This document shows positions 16,288-24,485 of a stretch of 64,000 bases of DNA, one piece after another. Every line of letters starts with the position of its first letter. Position 1 is the stretch's first letter. The DNA is taken from assembly GCF_037026685.1 (NCBI RefSeq), contig NZ_JBANET010000014.1, positions 62,001-126,000 of the forward strand, written 5' to 3'. Under the pieces are notes generated by a model. That model did not search any database, had not been told where the DNA came from, and saw nothing but the letters and a program-made list of their open reading frames with translations. The position numbers and the translations under genes were made by a program. The DNA comes from Orrella sp037026685. GTDB taxonomy: Bacteria > Pseudomonadota > Gammaproteobacteria > Burkholderiales > Burkholderiaceae_B.

Positions 16288-17148
16288 ATGAGCCAAGCAA
16301 GCGATCGCATCGCCCGCCGTTTCGAGGCGACCCGCCAACAGGGCCGGGCCGCCCTGATCCCCTATATCGCCGCCGGCGACCCGTCCCCGTCCGCCACCGT
16401 GCCCATCATGCATGCCCTGGTGGCCGCCGGGGCCGACATCATCGAGCTGGGGGTGCCGTTTTCCGATCCCATGGCCGACGGGCCGGTGGTCCAGCGCGCC
16501 GCCGAGCGCGCCATCGCCCAGGGCGTGGGCCTGAAGGACGTGCTGCGCATGGTCGCCGAGTTCCGGGCAAGCGATCCGGATACGCCGGTGGTGCTGATGG
16601 GCTATGCCAATCCCATCGAGCGCATGGGCCAGGCGGCCTTCGCGCAGGCGGCCCGCCAGGCCGGCGTGGACGGCGTGCTGTCGGTCGATTACCCGCCCGA
16701 AGAGATCGACGAGTTCGCGCGCCTGCTGGACGAGAACGGCATCGCGCCGATCTTCCTGCTGGCGCCCACCTCCACCGAGGCGCGCATCCAGGCCTTGGCC
16801 CGGATCGCGCGCGGCTACGTCTACTACGTCTCGCTCAAGGGCGTGACGGGCGCCGGCCACCTGGACACCGAGCACGTGGCCGCCCGGCTGGCCGACATCC
16901 GCCGCCACATCAAGGTGCCGCTGGGCGTGGGCTTTGGCATCCGCGACGCGCAGACGGCGCAGCGCATCGGCGCGGTGGCCGATGCCGTGGTGATAGGCAG
17001 CAAGCTCATCGAGACCATGGAGCAGGCGCTGCGGGACGTGCCGCCCGCGCAGCAGGCCGAGACGGCCGCGCAAGCCGCTTCCGATTGGCTCAAGACCATC
17101 CGCCAGGCGCTGCAGCCTGTTGCCGACCGCCCTGGCGTGCCGGCCTGA
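16288..17148 (+). CDS. trpA: Tryptophan synthase alpha chain
   Basis: 286 residues, slightly longer than the enteric protein (268). Conserved pieces are LIPYIAAGDP, IELGVPFSDPMADGPVVQ with the catalytic aspartate, LLAPTSTEARI and the phosphate-binding VGFGIRDAQTA. The catalytic Glu is in DIIELGVPFSDP. It cleaves indole-3-glycerol phosphate and passes indole to TrpB. It is 60 bp upstream of accD, and a trpBA-accD order is common in betaproteobacteria. Confidence 0.98.
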   Translation: MSQASDRIARRFEATRQQGRAALIPYIAAGDPSPSATVPIMHALVAAGADIIELGVPFSDPMADGPVVQRAAERAIAQGVGLKDVLRMVAEFRASDPDTPVVLMGYANPIERMGQAAFAQAARQAGVDGVLSVDYPPEEIDEFARLLDENGIAPIFLLAPTSTEARIQALARIARGYVYYVSLKGVTGAGHLDTEHVAARLADIRRHIKVPLGVGFGIRDAQTAQRIGAVADAVVIGSKLIETMEQALRDVPPAQQAETAAQAASDWLKTIRQALQPVADRPGVPA

Positions 17149-17208
17149 ACCCGCCGCGCCGCCGGCATAACCGAACCGCTTTCGGCCAAACGATAACGAG
17201 TCATCACC

Positions 17209-18087
17209 ATGAGTTGGATCGAAAAACTCCTGCCTCCCCGGATCAACAAGACCAGCAACGAGCAGGCTTCGCGCCGCGTGCCCGAAGGCCTGTGGGTCAA
17301 GTGTCCGTCGTGCGAGACCGTGCTGTACAACGAGGACCTGGCCGCCAACCTGCACGTGTGCCCCAAGTGCAGCCACCACATGCGCATCGGCGCGCGCGCG
17401 CGCATCGATTCGCTGCTGGACATCGAGGGCCGGGTCGAGATCGGCGGCAACGTGCGGTCGGTCGATACGCTCAAGTTCAAGGACTCGCGCAAGTATCCCG
17501 AGCGCCTGGCCGAGGCCGCCAAGCAGACCGGCGAGAGCGACGCACTGGTGGTCATGAGCGGCAGCATCCGGGGCGTGGCCACCACGCTGGCCTGCTTCGA
17601 GTTCGAGTTCATGGGCGGCTCCATGGGCTCGGTGGTGGGCGAGCGCTTTGCCCGCGGCGTGCAGGCGGCATTGGATAACAAGACGCCTTTCATCTGCGTG
17701 GCCGCCTCCGGGGGCGCGCGCATGCAGGAGAGCCTGCTCTCGCTCATGCAGATGGCCAAGACCAACGCCATGCTCACGCGGCTGTCGGCCGCCGGCCTGC
17801 CTTTCATCAGCGTGCTGACCGATCCCACCATGGGCGGGGTGTCGGCCAGTTTCGCCTTCATGGGCGATGTGGTCATCGCCGAGCCCAAGGCCCTGATCGG
17901 CTTTGCCGGCCCGCGTGTGATCGAGCAGACGGTGCGCGAGAAACTGCCCGAGGGCTTCCAGCGCTCGGAATTCCTGCTGCAAAAAGGCGCCATCGACATG
18001 GTGGTGGACCGCCGCCAGCTGCGCGAGGAACTGGCGCGCCTGCTGGCGCTGCTGACCAAGCAGCCGGTGGAAGCCGTATCGGCCTGA
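17209..18087 (+). CDS. accD: Acetyl-CoA carboxylase carboxyltransferase subunit beta
   Basis: 292 residues. An N-terminal zinc ribbon of four cysteines (CPSCETVLYNEDL... CPKC) is followed by the carboxyltransferase fold with CVAASGGARMQES, DPTMGGVSASFA and FAGPRVIEQTV, which bind carboxybiotin and CoA. With AccA it makes malonyl-CoA, feeding the fatty acid genes found later in the window. It follows trpA by 60 bp and is probably in the same transcript. Confidence 0.98.
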   Translation: MSWIEKLLPPRINKTSNEQASRRVPEGLWVKCPSCETVLYNEDLAANLHVCPKCSHHMRIGARARIDSLLDIEGRVEIGGNVRSVDTLKFKDSRKYPERLAEAAKQTGESDALVVMSGSIRGVATTLACFEFEFMGGSMGSVVGERFARGVQAALDNKTPFICVAASGGARMQESLLSLMQMAKTNAMLTRLSAAGLPFISVLTDPTMGGVSASFAFMGDVVIAEPKALIGFAGPRVIEQTVREKLPEGFQRSEFLLQKGAIDMVVDRRQLREELARLLALLTKQPVEAVSA

Positions 18088-18102
18088 CGCCCCAGGGGTC
18101 TT

Positions 18103-18123
18103 GCAGGCGGCTGCGGGTTTTTT
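18103..18123 (+). terminator. Possible weak terminator after accD
   Basis: A short GCAG/CTGC hairpin is followed by GGG and six T residues, 15 bp after the accD stop. The 4-bp stem is weak, so termination here is uncertain. Confidence 0.35.
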
Positions 18124-18144
18124 CTGCTAATTTTGCGGGCATGA

Positions 18145-18187
18145 GCCTTGGGGGCACGCCGTCATGGTGACGGCGTGCCCCCAAGGC
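18145..18187. repeat. 43-bp perfect palindrome (20-bp arms, 3-nt loop) upstream of pagL
   Basis: Bases 18145-18164 are the exact reverse complement of 18168-18187, with only TGG between. The arms are G+C-rich and the unit ends 30 bp before the pagL start. No T-run follows on either strand, so it is not a normal terminator. It could be a protein-binding site, an mRNA 5' stem-loop that controls pagL, or a dispersed palindromic repeat. Confidence 0.9.
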
Positions 18188-18217
18188 CGAACACTCATTG
18201 TTGGAGAGTCTTCGATC

Positions 18218-18820
18218 ATGCACAAAAACAAGAACGGCCTTCGCGGCCTGGCCGCCGCCCGCAAGCGCCTGGGCATCCCGCGCGCGCTGGCGGGCCTGGG
18301 GCTGTTGGCCGCCGCCGCAGGCCTGGGCACCGCTGCCCAGGCCCAACCGGCGCAAGGCACCCAGGGCGGCATCAGCGTCCACGCCGGCGTGGGCGAGCAT
18401 TACAAGCGCCTGGGCGTGAACTACGAAACGCCGTCGTTCTGGACCCACCGCTTCGGCAGCGACTGGGGCCGCCTGGACCTGGTGGGCGAACTGGGCGTGG
18501 CCTATTGGCAGGCCGACGGCTCTCGCAGCCCCGGCCACGTGTGGCAGTTCAATGCCGTCCCGATGTTCCGTTGGTGGATCGGCGCCAGCGAGCGCGCCTA
18601 TATCGAGGCAGGCATCGGCGCCACCGTCTTTACCAGCACCCGCTTTGCCGACGAGGCCATCAGCACGGCCTTCCAGTTCGGCGACCACATCGGCGCGGGT
18701 TTCCTCATCAACGACGCCAACCGCATCGGCATTCGCTACTCGCATTTCTCCAATGCCAGCATCAAGCGCCCCAATCCGGGCCTGGATGTGCTGCAGCTGA
18801 CCTATACCTATCAGTTCTGA
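18218..18820 (+). CDS. pagL: Lipid A 3-O-deacylase PagL
   Basis: 200 residues from ATG at 18218, with GGAGAG at 18202-18207. A basic N-terminus and Ala/Leu-rich segment form a long signal peptide ending near AAQAQ. The mature part is a small outer-membrane beta-barrel ending in an aromatic residue (YTYQF). The PagL active site is complete: His176 and Ser178 in RYSHFSNAS and acidic Asp190, 12 residues after the serine, where Pseudomonas PagL has Glu. It removes the 3-position acyl chain from lipid A in the outer membrane. PagL of B. bronchiseptica is a known active enzyme, which fits this genome. A large palindrome precedes the gene and may regulate it. Confidence 0.9.
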   Translation: MHKNKNGLRGLAAARKRLGIPRALAGLGLLAAAAGLGTAAQAQPAQGTQGGISVHAGVGEHYKRLGVNYETPSFWTHRFGSDWGRLDLVGELGVAYWQADGSRSPGHVWQFNAVPMFRWWIGASERAYIEAGIGATVFTSTRFADEAISTAFQFGDHIGAGFLINDANRIGIRYSHFSNASIKRPNPGLDVLQLTYTYQF

Positions 18821-18839
18821 TCGGCACCGGCTTGCGCCG

Positions 18840-18869
18840 AAAAAAAGCCCGCGACAGCGGGCTTTTTTT
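18840..18869. terminator. Bidirectional intrinsic terminator between pagL and rne
   Basis: Seven A residues, GCCCGC, a GACA loop, GCGGGC, then seven T residues. The symmetric A and T tracts let it serve both pagL (plus strand) and rne (minus strand), which converge here. Confidence 0.92.
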
Positions 18870-18945
18870 CATGCGCCGCCCATGCGAGGGCGGCGTGCGC
18901 GCAGCACCAGGCGGCAGCACGGCCGCCTGGCGTGCCCGGCGGCTA

Positions 18946-21900
18946 CTACTTGCCGAGCGTCTCGACCTGCACCAGCGGGGCGTTGGAGATGGGCGGCTGC
19001 GGCTTGCGGGCGCGCCCCAGCTTGGGCGGGGGCACCTGTGCCAGGCTGGCTTGCAAGGCTTCGGCCCGGCCCGGCGCAGTCTCCACCCATTGCAGGCCCG
19101 CGGCGGCGATCACCTCGTGCAGGCGCTGCTGGCTGGGCGCGGGCTCGGCCCCGGACGCGGCCGGCCCGGCTTGGGCGGTAGCGGCCTGGATGGCAGCGGC
19201 CTGGACAGGAGCGGCCTGGACAGGAGCGGCCTGGGCAGCAGCGGCGGCTGGCTCGGCTTGGGCGGCAGCGGCGGGTTCGGCCTGGACCGGTGCCGGGGTG
19301 GCCGGCTGGGTCGTGGCGGCAGGTGCCGCCAGCGGATCGCCCGCGGCCGGGACGAGGGCCGGTTCGGCCTGGGCCAGCGCTTGTTCCGTGCTGGCCGGCG
19401 TGGCCGTCACGGTTTCGGCCGGGAAGGGCAGGGGCTGGTCAGGCTGGGCCGGTTCGCCGGCTTGCTCTTGCGCGGGCGTATCGGCCTGCGCTTCGGGCTG
19501 GGCGGGGACCGCGGCCTGGGCCGGCTCGGCCTGGGCGCGTTCCTCGGCGGCCTGGGCCGGCTCCTCGGCCGGGGCCTGGGGCGCTGCTGGCGGTTCGGCG
19601 GTCTGCGCGGCGCGCAGGGCCGGATCCACCAGGGTCGAGACCGGCTCGGGCGCGGCGGGCGGCTCGGCGGCAGGCGGTTGCGCCTGCGCGGCAGCTTCGG
19701 CGGCCAGCGGCACGGCAACCGCCGGAGCGTATGCCGGGATGGTCGGCGCCGGCGCTTGTCCGGCATCGTCTTCGGCCTGCGCCTGGCCTTCGGCGCGGTT
19801 TTCGTCGGCCGAACCGTCCTGCGTGCCTGCGCCTGCCTCTTCACCGCTGCGGCGGCCCCGGCGGCTGCGGCGGCGGCGGCGCTTGCGTTCCGGGTCGCCG
19901 GTCTCGCCGTTTTGGTCGTCGGCTGCCGGGTGCAGCGCCAGGGCGGCATCGGCGGCGGTCTCGTCCCGGGCGCCAGCCTGGGGCGCGGCCTCGGTCACCG
20001 GCTGCTCGGGCGCCGCCGCGGTCTTGGCCGGCACCGCTTCGTCGATGCTCTGGGCCAGGGCGGCGACCATGTCTTCCTGCGATTGCGCCACGGCCGTGGC
20101 GCCTGCGGCTTCCTCGCGGCGCGGGCCGCGGTTGCGGCCACGGCGGCTGCGGCCGGAGCGGCCGTTTTCGCCGGCCTCGGCCATCGCCTGCGGATCGGCC
20201 GGCGCGATGGCGGGCTGGCGCGTCGTGGTGTCGCGTTCGGCCTCCTGGCGGCGGCCGCCGCGGCTGCCGCGCCGAGCGGTGTCCTCGCCCGCGGCCTCAA
20301 CGGCGGCCGGGCCTTCGCGGCGCTCGCCGCGGCGGTTGCGCGAGCGTTCGCGGCCTTCGCCGCGGCCGCGTTCCTGGCCATCGGCACGGCGCGATTTCTC
20401 GCGCGGCGTGGCGGCCGGCTGGGCAGCGGCCGGCTCGGCGCTGGCCGCCGGCGAACCGCCCAGCCATTGCATCATGCGTTTGAACAGGCCGCCCAGGCCG
20501 CCGGCGGCGGCGGCTGCCGGCGCGGCGGGCGCCTCGGCCGCCGGAGCCGGGGCCGAGACGGGCGCCGGCTGGGCAGGCGTGATGCCCTTGACCAGCGCTT
20601 CGGGGCGGGTCTTGATTTCCTGCTCGCGCGGCGTCCAGGCGACGTTGGTGGCCGGCGCCTCGGCCAGCTCGAAGCTGGCGCGGGTCTGCTCCAGGCGCGG
20701 ATCGTCGTGGCGCAGGCGCTCCAGGTGATGGTGCGGGGTTTCCAGGTGCTTGTTGGGTATCAGCACCAGGTTGACCTTCAGGCGGGCCTCCATCTTGGCG
20801 ATGTCGGCGCGCTTCTCGTTCAAGAGGAAGGTGGCCACTTCGACGGGCACCTGGGCGTGCACCGCCGCGGTGTTCTCCTTCATGGCCTCTTCCTGGATCA
20901 GGCGCAGCACGTGCAGCGCGCTGGATTCGGCGTCGCGGATCACGCCGGTGCCGTTGCAGCGCGGGCAGGTCACGTGCGAACCCTCGTTCAGGGCCGGGCG
21001 CAGGCGCTGGCGCGAAAGCTCCATCAGGCCAAAGCGCGAGATCTTGCCCATCTGCACGCGGGCGCGGTCGAAATGCAAGGCATCGCGCAGGCGGTTCTCG
21101 ACGGCGCGCTGGTTCTTGCTGTCCTCCATGTCGATGAAATCGATCACGATCAGCCCGCCCAGGTCGCGCAGGCGCAACTGGCGGGCCACTTCGTCGGCGG
21201 CCTCCAGGTTGGTGCGCAGGGCCGTTTCCTCGATGTCGGCGCCGCGGGTCGAGCGCGCCGAGTTCACGTCCACCGCCACCAAGGCCTCGGTGTGGTCGAT
21301 CACCACCGCGCCGCCCGAGGGCAGCTCGACCGTGCGCGAATAGGCCGTCTCGATCTGGTGCTCGATCTGGAAGCGCGAGAACAGCGGGATGTCGTCGCGG
21401 TAGCGTTTGACGCGCTGGACGTTGTCCGGCATCACCACGCTCATGAAGGCCACCGCCTGGTCGGCGATGTCGTCGGTATCGATGAGGATCTCGCCGATCT
21501 CGGGCGAGAAATAGTCGCGGATGGCCCGGATGACCAGGCTCGATTCCAGGTAGATCAGGATGGGCGCGGCGTTCTCGCGCGCCGCGCCGTCGATGGCGTT
21601 CCACAGCTGCAGCAGGTAGGACAGGTCCCATTGCAGTTCTTCGACGCTGCGGCCGATGCCGGCGGTGCGCGCGATGATGCTCATGCCCTGGGGCACTTGC
21701 AGCTGGTCCATCGTCTCGCGCAGTTCCTGGCGGTCCTCGCCCTCGACGCGGCGCGAGACGCCGCCGCCGCGCGGGTTGTTGGGCATGAGCACCAGGTAGC
21801 GGCCGGCCAGCGATACGAAGGTCGTCAGCGCGGCGCCCTTGTTGCCGCGCTCTTCCTTCTCGACCTGGACGATGAGCTCCTGGCCTTCGTGCAGCGCCTC

Positions 21901-22170
21901 CTTGATGGTGGCGCTGCGCACGTCCACGCCTTCCTTGAAGTAGCTGCGCGCCACTTCCTTGAAGGGCAAAAAGCCGTGGCGGTCTTCGCCGTAGTTGACG
22001 AAGCAGGCTTCCAGGCCCGGCTCGATGCGGGTGATGACGCCTTTGTAGATGTTGCCTTTGCGCTGTTCGCGGCCGGCGGTTTCTATGTCAAGGTCGATGA
22101 GCTTTTGCCCATCGACGATGGCAACGCGCAGTTCTTCCTGGTGCGTTGCATTGAACAGCATGCGCTTCAT
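18946..22170 (-). CDS. rne: Ribonuclease E
   Basis: 1074 residues. The catalytic half starts MKRMLFNATHQEELRVAIVDG and holds the S1 domain (about 35-120), the 5' sensor and RNase H-like region and the DNase I-like domain with VAVDVNSAR and FIDMED, whose aspartates bind magnesium. The zinc link CPRCNGTG follows and holds the tetramer. The C-terminal half (from about residue 520) is low-complexity, with Arg-rich RNA-binding patches and long Ala/Pro/Gln/Glu stretches, as expected for a degradosome scaffold. It processes mRNA, rRNA and tRNA. The terminator at 18840 ends its transcript. A very long open frame on the plus strand opposite this gene is a coding shadow. Confidence 0.97.
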   Translation of the reverse strand: MKRMLFNATHQEELRVAIVDGQKLIDLDIETAGREQRKGNIYKGVITRIEPGLEACFVNYGEDRHGFLPFKEVARSYFKEGVDVRSATIKEALHEGQELIVQVEKEERGNKGAALTTFVSLAGRYLVLMPNNPRGGGVSRRVEGEDRQELRETMDQLQVPQGMSIIARTAGIGRSVEELQWDLSYLLQLWNAIDGAARENAAPILIYLESSLVIRAIRDYFSPEIGEILIDTDDIADQAVAFMSVVMPDNVQRVKRYRDDIPLFSRFQIEHQIETAYSRTVELPSGGAVVIDHTEALVAVDVNSARSTRGADIEETALRTNLEAADEVARQLRLRDLGGLIVIDFIDMEDSKNQRAVENRLRDALHFDRARVQMGKISRFGLMELSRQRLRPALNEGSHVTCPRCNGTGVIRDAESSALHVLRLIQEEAMKENTAAVHAQVPVEVATFLLNEKRADIAKMEARLKVNLVLIPNKHLETPHHHLERLRHDDPRLEQTRASFELAEAPATNVAWTPREQEIKTRPEALVKGITPAQPAPVSAPAPAAEAPAAPAAAAAGGLGGLFKRMMQWLGGSPAASAEPAAAQPAATPREKSRRADGQERGRGEGRERSRNRRGERREGPAAVEAAGEDTARRGSRGGRRQEAERDTTTRQPAIAPADPQAMAEAGENGRSGRSRRGRNRGPRREEAAGATAVAQSQEDMVAALAQSIDEAVPAKTAAAPEQPVTEAAPQAGARDETAADAALALHPAADDQNGETGDPERKRRRRRSRRGRRSGEEAGAGTQDGSADENRAEGQAQAEDDAGQAPAPTIPAYAPAVAVPLAAEAAAQAQPPAAEPPAAPEPVSTLVDPALRAAQTAEPPAAPQAPAEEPAQAAEERAQAEPAQAAVPAQPEAQADTPAQEQAGEPAQPDQPLPFPAETVTATPASTEQALAQAEPALVPAAGDPLAAPAATTQPATPAPVQAEPAAAAQAEPAAAAAQAAPVQAAPVQAAAIQAATAQAGPAASGAEPAPSQQRLHEVIAAAGLQWVETAPGRAEALQASLAQVPPPKLGRARKPQPPISNAPLVQVETLGK

Positions 22171-22387
22171 GAGTGATGATCTCCATGGTCAGACGCGCCG
22201 AAATCGGCGCATCGCCTCGGGTCACTCGGTGTGCGGGGCTGAAGCAGGCAAGAGCGGGTGGCGCGGTTGCCCGCGCCACCGACGGTGGTCTAGGCGGGCA
22301 CGGCACGCCCTAAGGCGCGGGGTTCGGTCAGCAGGGGGGTCAGGCGCACGGGTTGTGTTTTTGACGAGAAAGGTTGCTGTAAGAACA

Positions 22388-22415
22388 CAGATGCGGGAAA
22401 TATCGCACGCATCTG
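22388..22415. promoter_or_regulatory. Inverted repeat in the rne leader
   Basis: CAGATGCG and CGCATCTG flank a 12-nt A/T-rich loop, about 220-245 bases upstream of the rne start. It is a candidate stem of the RNase E autoregulatory leader. Confidence 0.5.
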
Positions 22416-22639
22416 CTGCATGCATTGTGACGACGTTTTCTTGCTTTGAGTTCAGAGCCGCGTTCGGCCGGCAACGGGGGCTGCGTATCGTGGCGGGCCT
22501 AAGTGCTACATCGCCAATGGCAGCCGCGGCTGGGCCGACGACCAAGTGCCCCTGGGGCGGGATTCGGCGGCGGTACAATGACGGCCCGCGCTCCGGACGG
22601 AGACGCCAACATAATTGCATCTCTACGCCGGGCGGCTAT

Positions 22640-22661
22640 ATCCAGCCCCTTCAGGCTGGAT
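22640..22661 (+). promoter_or_regulatory. Hairpin immediately upstream of the rluC start
   Basis: ATCCAGCC and GGCTGGAT, perfect 8-bp arms with a 6-nt loop, end 6 bases before the chosen ATG. No Shine-Dalgarno is seen there, so the stem may expose or hide the start region. If an upstream start is used instead, the hairpin lies in the coding sequence. Confidence 0.45.
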
Positions 22662-22667
22662 GATTAT

Positions 22668-23684
22668 ATGCCGCTTTCCGCAATGCGCAAAGAAGACCCT
22701 CCCCAGAGCCCGTCCCCGGGCCATCCCCGCCGGCCGGCGGCCGGCGCCGCGCCGGCCGTGCGGCTGGTCGAGGTCTCGGCCGAACATGCCGGCCAGCGGC
22801 TGGACAACTTCCTGCTGCGCGAGTGCAAGGGCGTCCCCAAAAGCCATCTCTACAAGGCCATCCGGGGGGGGCAGGTGCGCGTGAACAAGGGCCGGGCCAG
22901 CGCCGAGACCCGGCTGGCCGGCGGCGACGTGGTCCGCATCCCGCCCCTGCGCCTGCCCGACCCCGGCCAACCCCGCCCCGTGCCCGGCACCGAATTCCCG
23001 GTGGTCTACGAGGACGAGGCCCTGCTGGTGGTGGACAAGCCGGCCGGGGTGGCGGTGCATGGCGGCAGCGGGGTCTCGTTCGGCGTGATCGAGCAGCTCA
23101 GGGCCGCCCGGCCGGCCCAGCCCTTTCTCGAGCTGGCGCATCGGCTCGACCGCGAAACCTCCGGCCTGCTGATGCTGGCCAAGAACCGCCGGGCCCTGCT
23201 GGCCCTGCATGAAATGCTGCGCGAGGGCCGGGGCCGCAAGCGCTATTACGCGCTGGTCGAGGGCGACTGGGTCAACGACCGGCAGCACATCCGGCTGCCG
23301 CTGCTTAAATGGACCACCCGCAGCGGCGAGCGCCGCGTGCGGGTGGACGAGGCCGGGCAGTTCGCCCATACCGTGGTTACGCTGCAACGCCGCTATGGCG
23401 CGTTCAGCCTGGTGCAAGCCGAGCTGCGCACCGGCCGCACGCACCAGATCCGCGTGCACCTGGCCGCCAGCGGCTTTCCCATCGTGGGCGACGACAAGTA
23501 CGGCCGCGACGCCACGCGCCACGCCTTTGCGCAGCAGGGCTTTGCCCGCATGTTCCTGCACGCCTTCAGCCTGGAAATGGATCATCCCTTGGGCGCGGAG
23601 CCCTTGCACCTGCGGGCCGAGCTGCCTGCGGCGTGCCAGGCCGTGCTCGATCAACTGGAGAAAGACGCCCATGACGCCCCTTAG
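22668..23684 (+). CDS. rluC: 23S rRNA pseudouridine synthase, RluC family
   Basis: 338 residues from ATG at 22668. The open frame reaches back to 22503, and a second ATG is at 22683. An N-terminal S4 RNA-binding domain (AGQRLDNFLLRECKGVPKS) precedes the RluA-type catalytic domain with HRLDRETSGLL, whose Asp is the nucleophile, and ELRTGRTHQIRVHLA. RluC modifies U955, U2504 and U2580 of 23S rRNA in E. coli. The gene is back to back with rne, as in enterics. The Pro-rich leader of about 20 residues varies in the family. Its last 14 bases overlap the next gene. Confidence 0.93.
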   Translation: MPLSAMRKEDPPQSPSPGHPRRPAAGAAPAVRLVEVSAEHAGQRLDNFLLRECKGVPKSHLYKAIRGGQVRVNKGRASAETRLAGGDVVRIPPLRLPDPGQPRPVPGTEFPVVYEDEALLVVDKPAGVAVHGGSGVSFGVIEQLRAARPAQPFLELAHRLDRETSGLLMLAKNRRALLALHEMLREGRGRKRYYALVEGDWVNDRQHIRLPLLKWTTRSGERRVRVDEAGQFAHTVVTLQRRYGAFSLVQAELRTGRTHQIRVHLAASGFPIVGDDKYGRDATRHAFAQQGFARMFLHAFSLEMDHPLGAEPLHLRAELPAACQAVLDQLEKDAHDAP

Positions 23685-24345
23685 CGCCCAGTCCTACAGC
23701 CTGGTGGTGTTCGACTGGGACGGCACGCTGATGGATTCCACCCACAGCATCGTGGCCGCCATCCAGGCGGCCTGCCGGGACCTGGACTTGCCCGTGCCGT
23801 CGGCCTCGGCCGCCAGCTGGGTCATCGGCCTGTCCCTGGAAAGCGCCCTGCGCCGCGCCGTGCCCGGGCTGACCGCCGCCCTGATGCCGCGCTTCCTGGA
23901 GCGCTACCGCATCCATTACCTGACGCGCGACCCCGAGCTGCGCCTGTTCGAGGGCATCCCGGGGCTGCTGGAGGACCTGGCCGCGCGCAACATCCGCCTG
24001 GCCGTGGCCACCGGCAAGAGCCGCGTGGGCCTGAACCGCGTGCTGGCCGCCACCGGCCTGGGGCCGCGCTTCGAGACCACCCGCTGCGCCGACGAATCGT
24101 TCAGCAAGCCGCATCCGGCCATGCTGCACGAGATCATGCAAGAGCTGGACGTGCCGCCCGCGCAGGTGCTGATGATCGGGGACACCTCGCACGATCTGCA
24201 GATGGCGGCCAACGCCGGGGTGCATGCGCTAGGCGTGACCTACGGCGCGCACGAGCACAAGGAGCTGCTGGCCTGTGCGCCGCAGGCCATCGTGCACGAC
24301 GTGGCGGGCCTGCGCGAGTGGCTGTTGCCGCGCGTGGCGGCCTGA
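23671..24345 (+). CDS. HAD-superfamily phosphatase, phosphoglycolate phosphatase-like
   Basis: 224 residues from the ATG at 23671, inside the end of rluC (14-bp overlap). HAD motif I VVFDWDGTLMDS, motif II VATGKSRVG, Lys of motif III in SKPHPAML, and motif IV MIGDTSHDLQMAANAG are all present, with a helical cap between. It is a magnesium-dependent hydrolase of small phosphates. In many proteobacteria this gene follows rluC, but its substrate is not settled; gph is elsewhere in many genomes. Translation is likely coupled to rluC. Confidence 0.9.
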   Translation: MTPLSAQSYSLVVFDWDGTLMDSTHSIVAAIQAACRDLDLPVPSASAASWVIGLSLESALRRAVPGLTAALMPRFLERYRIHYLTRDPELRLFEGIPGLLEDLAARNIRLAVATGKSRVGLNRVLAATGLGPRFETTRCADESFSKPHPAMLHEIMQELDVPPAQVLMIGDTSHDLQMAANAGVHALGVTYGAHEHKELLACAPQAIVHDVAGLREWLLPRVAA

Positions 24346-24485
24346 GCGGGCGGGGCGGCAGGCCGGATGCCCGCGCCGCCGCGCCGTGTGCGGGGGCGCG
24401 GCGGGAACCGGCGGCGCGCCGGCTTGTCCAAGGACCACGACGGTATGGCCCGCGCGGCCGGTCGCTTTCCTTTCGGAGCCCTGCG

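Larger units (their letters stand above)
22171..22667 (-). other. Gene-free 497-bp gap: rne leader and rluC upstream region
   Basis: No convincing gene is present. On the minus strand it must hold the rne promoter and a long 5' leader. Enteric rne is autoregulated through hairpins in a leader of about 360 nt, and a perfect 8-bp inverted repeat here (22388-22415) would form a stem in such a leader. On the plus strand a TACAAT hexamer at 22574-22579 may be the rluC -10. The regulatory reading is inference. Confidence 0.6.

Noticed and set aside
18148..22176. Open frame of 1342 codons on the plus strand opposite rne
   Set aside because: Low-complexity Gly/Arg/Leu translation with no family similarity; it mirrors the G+C-rich rne gene and runs on from the pagL region in another frame.
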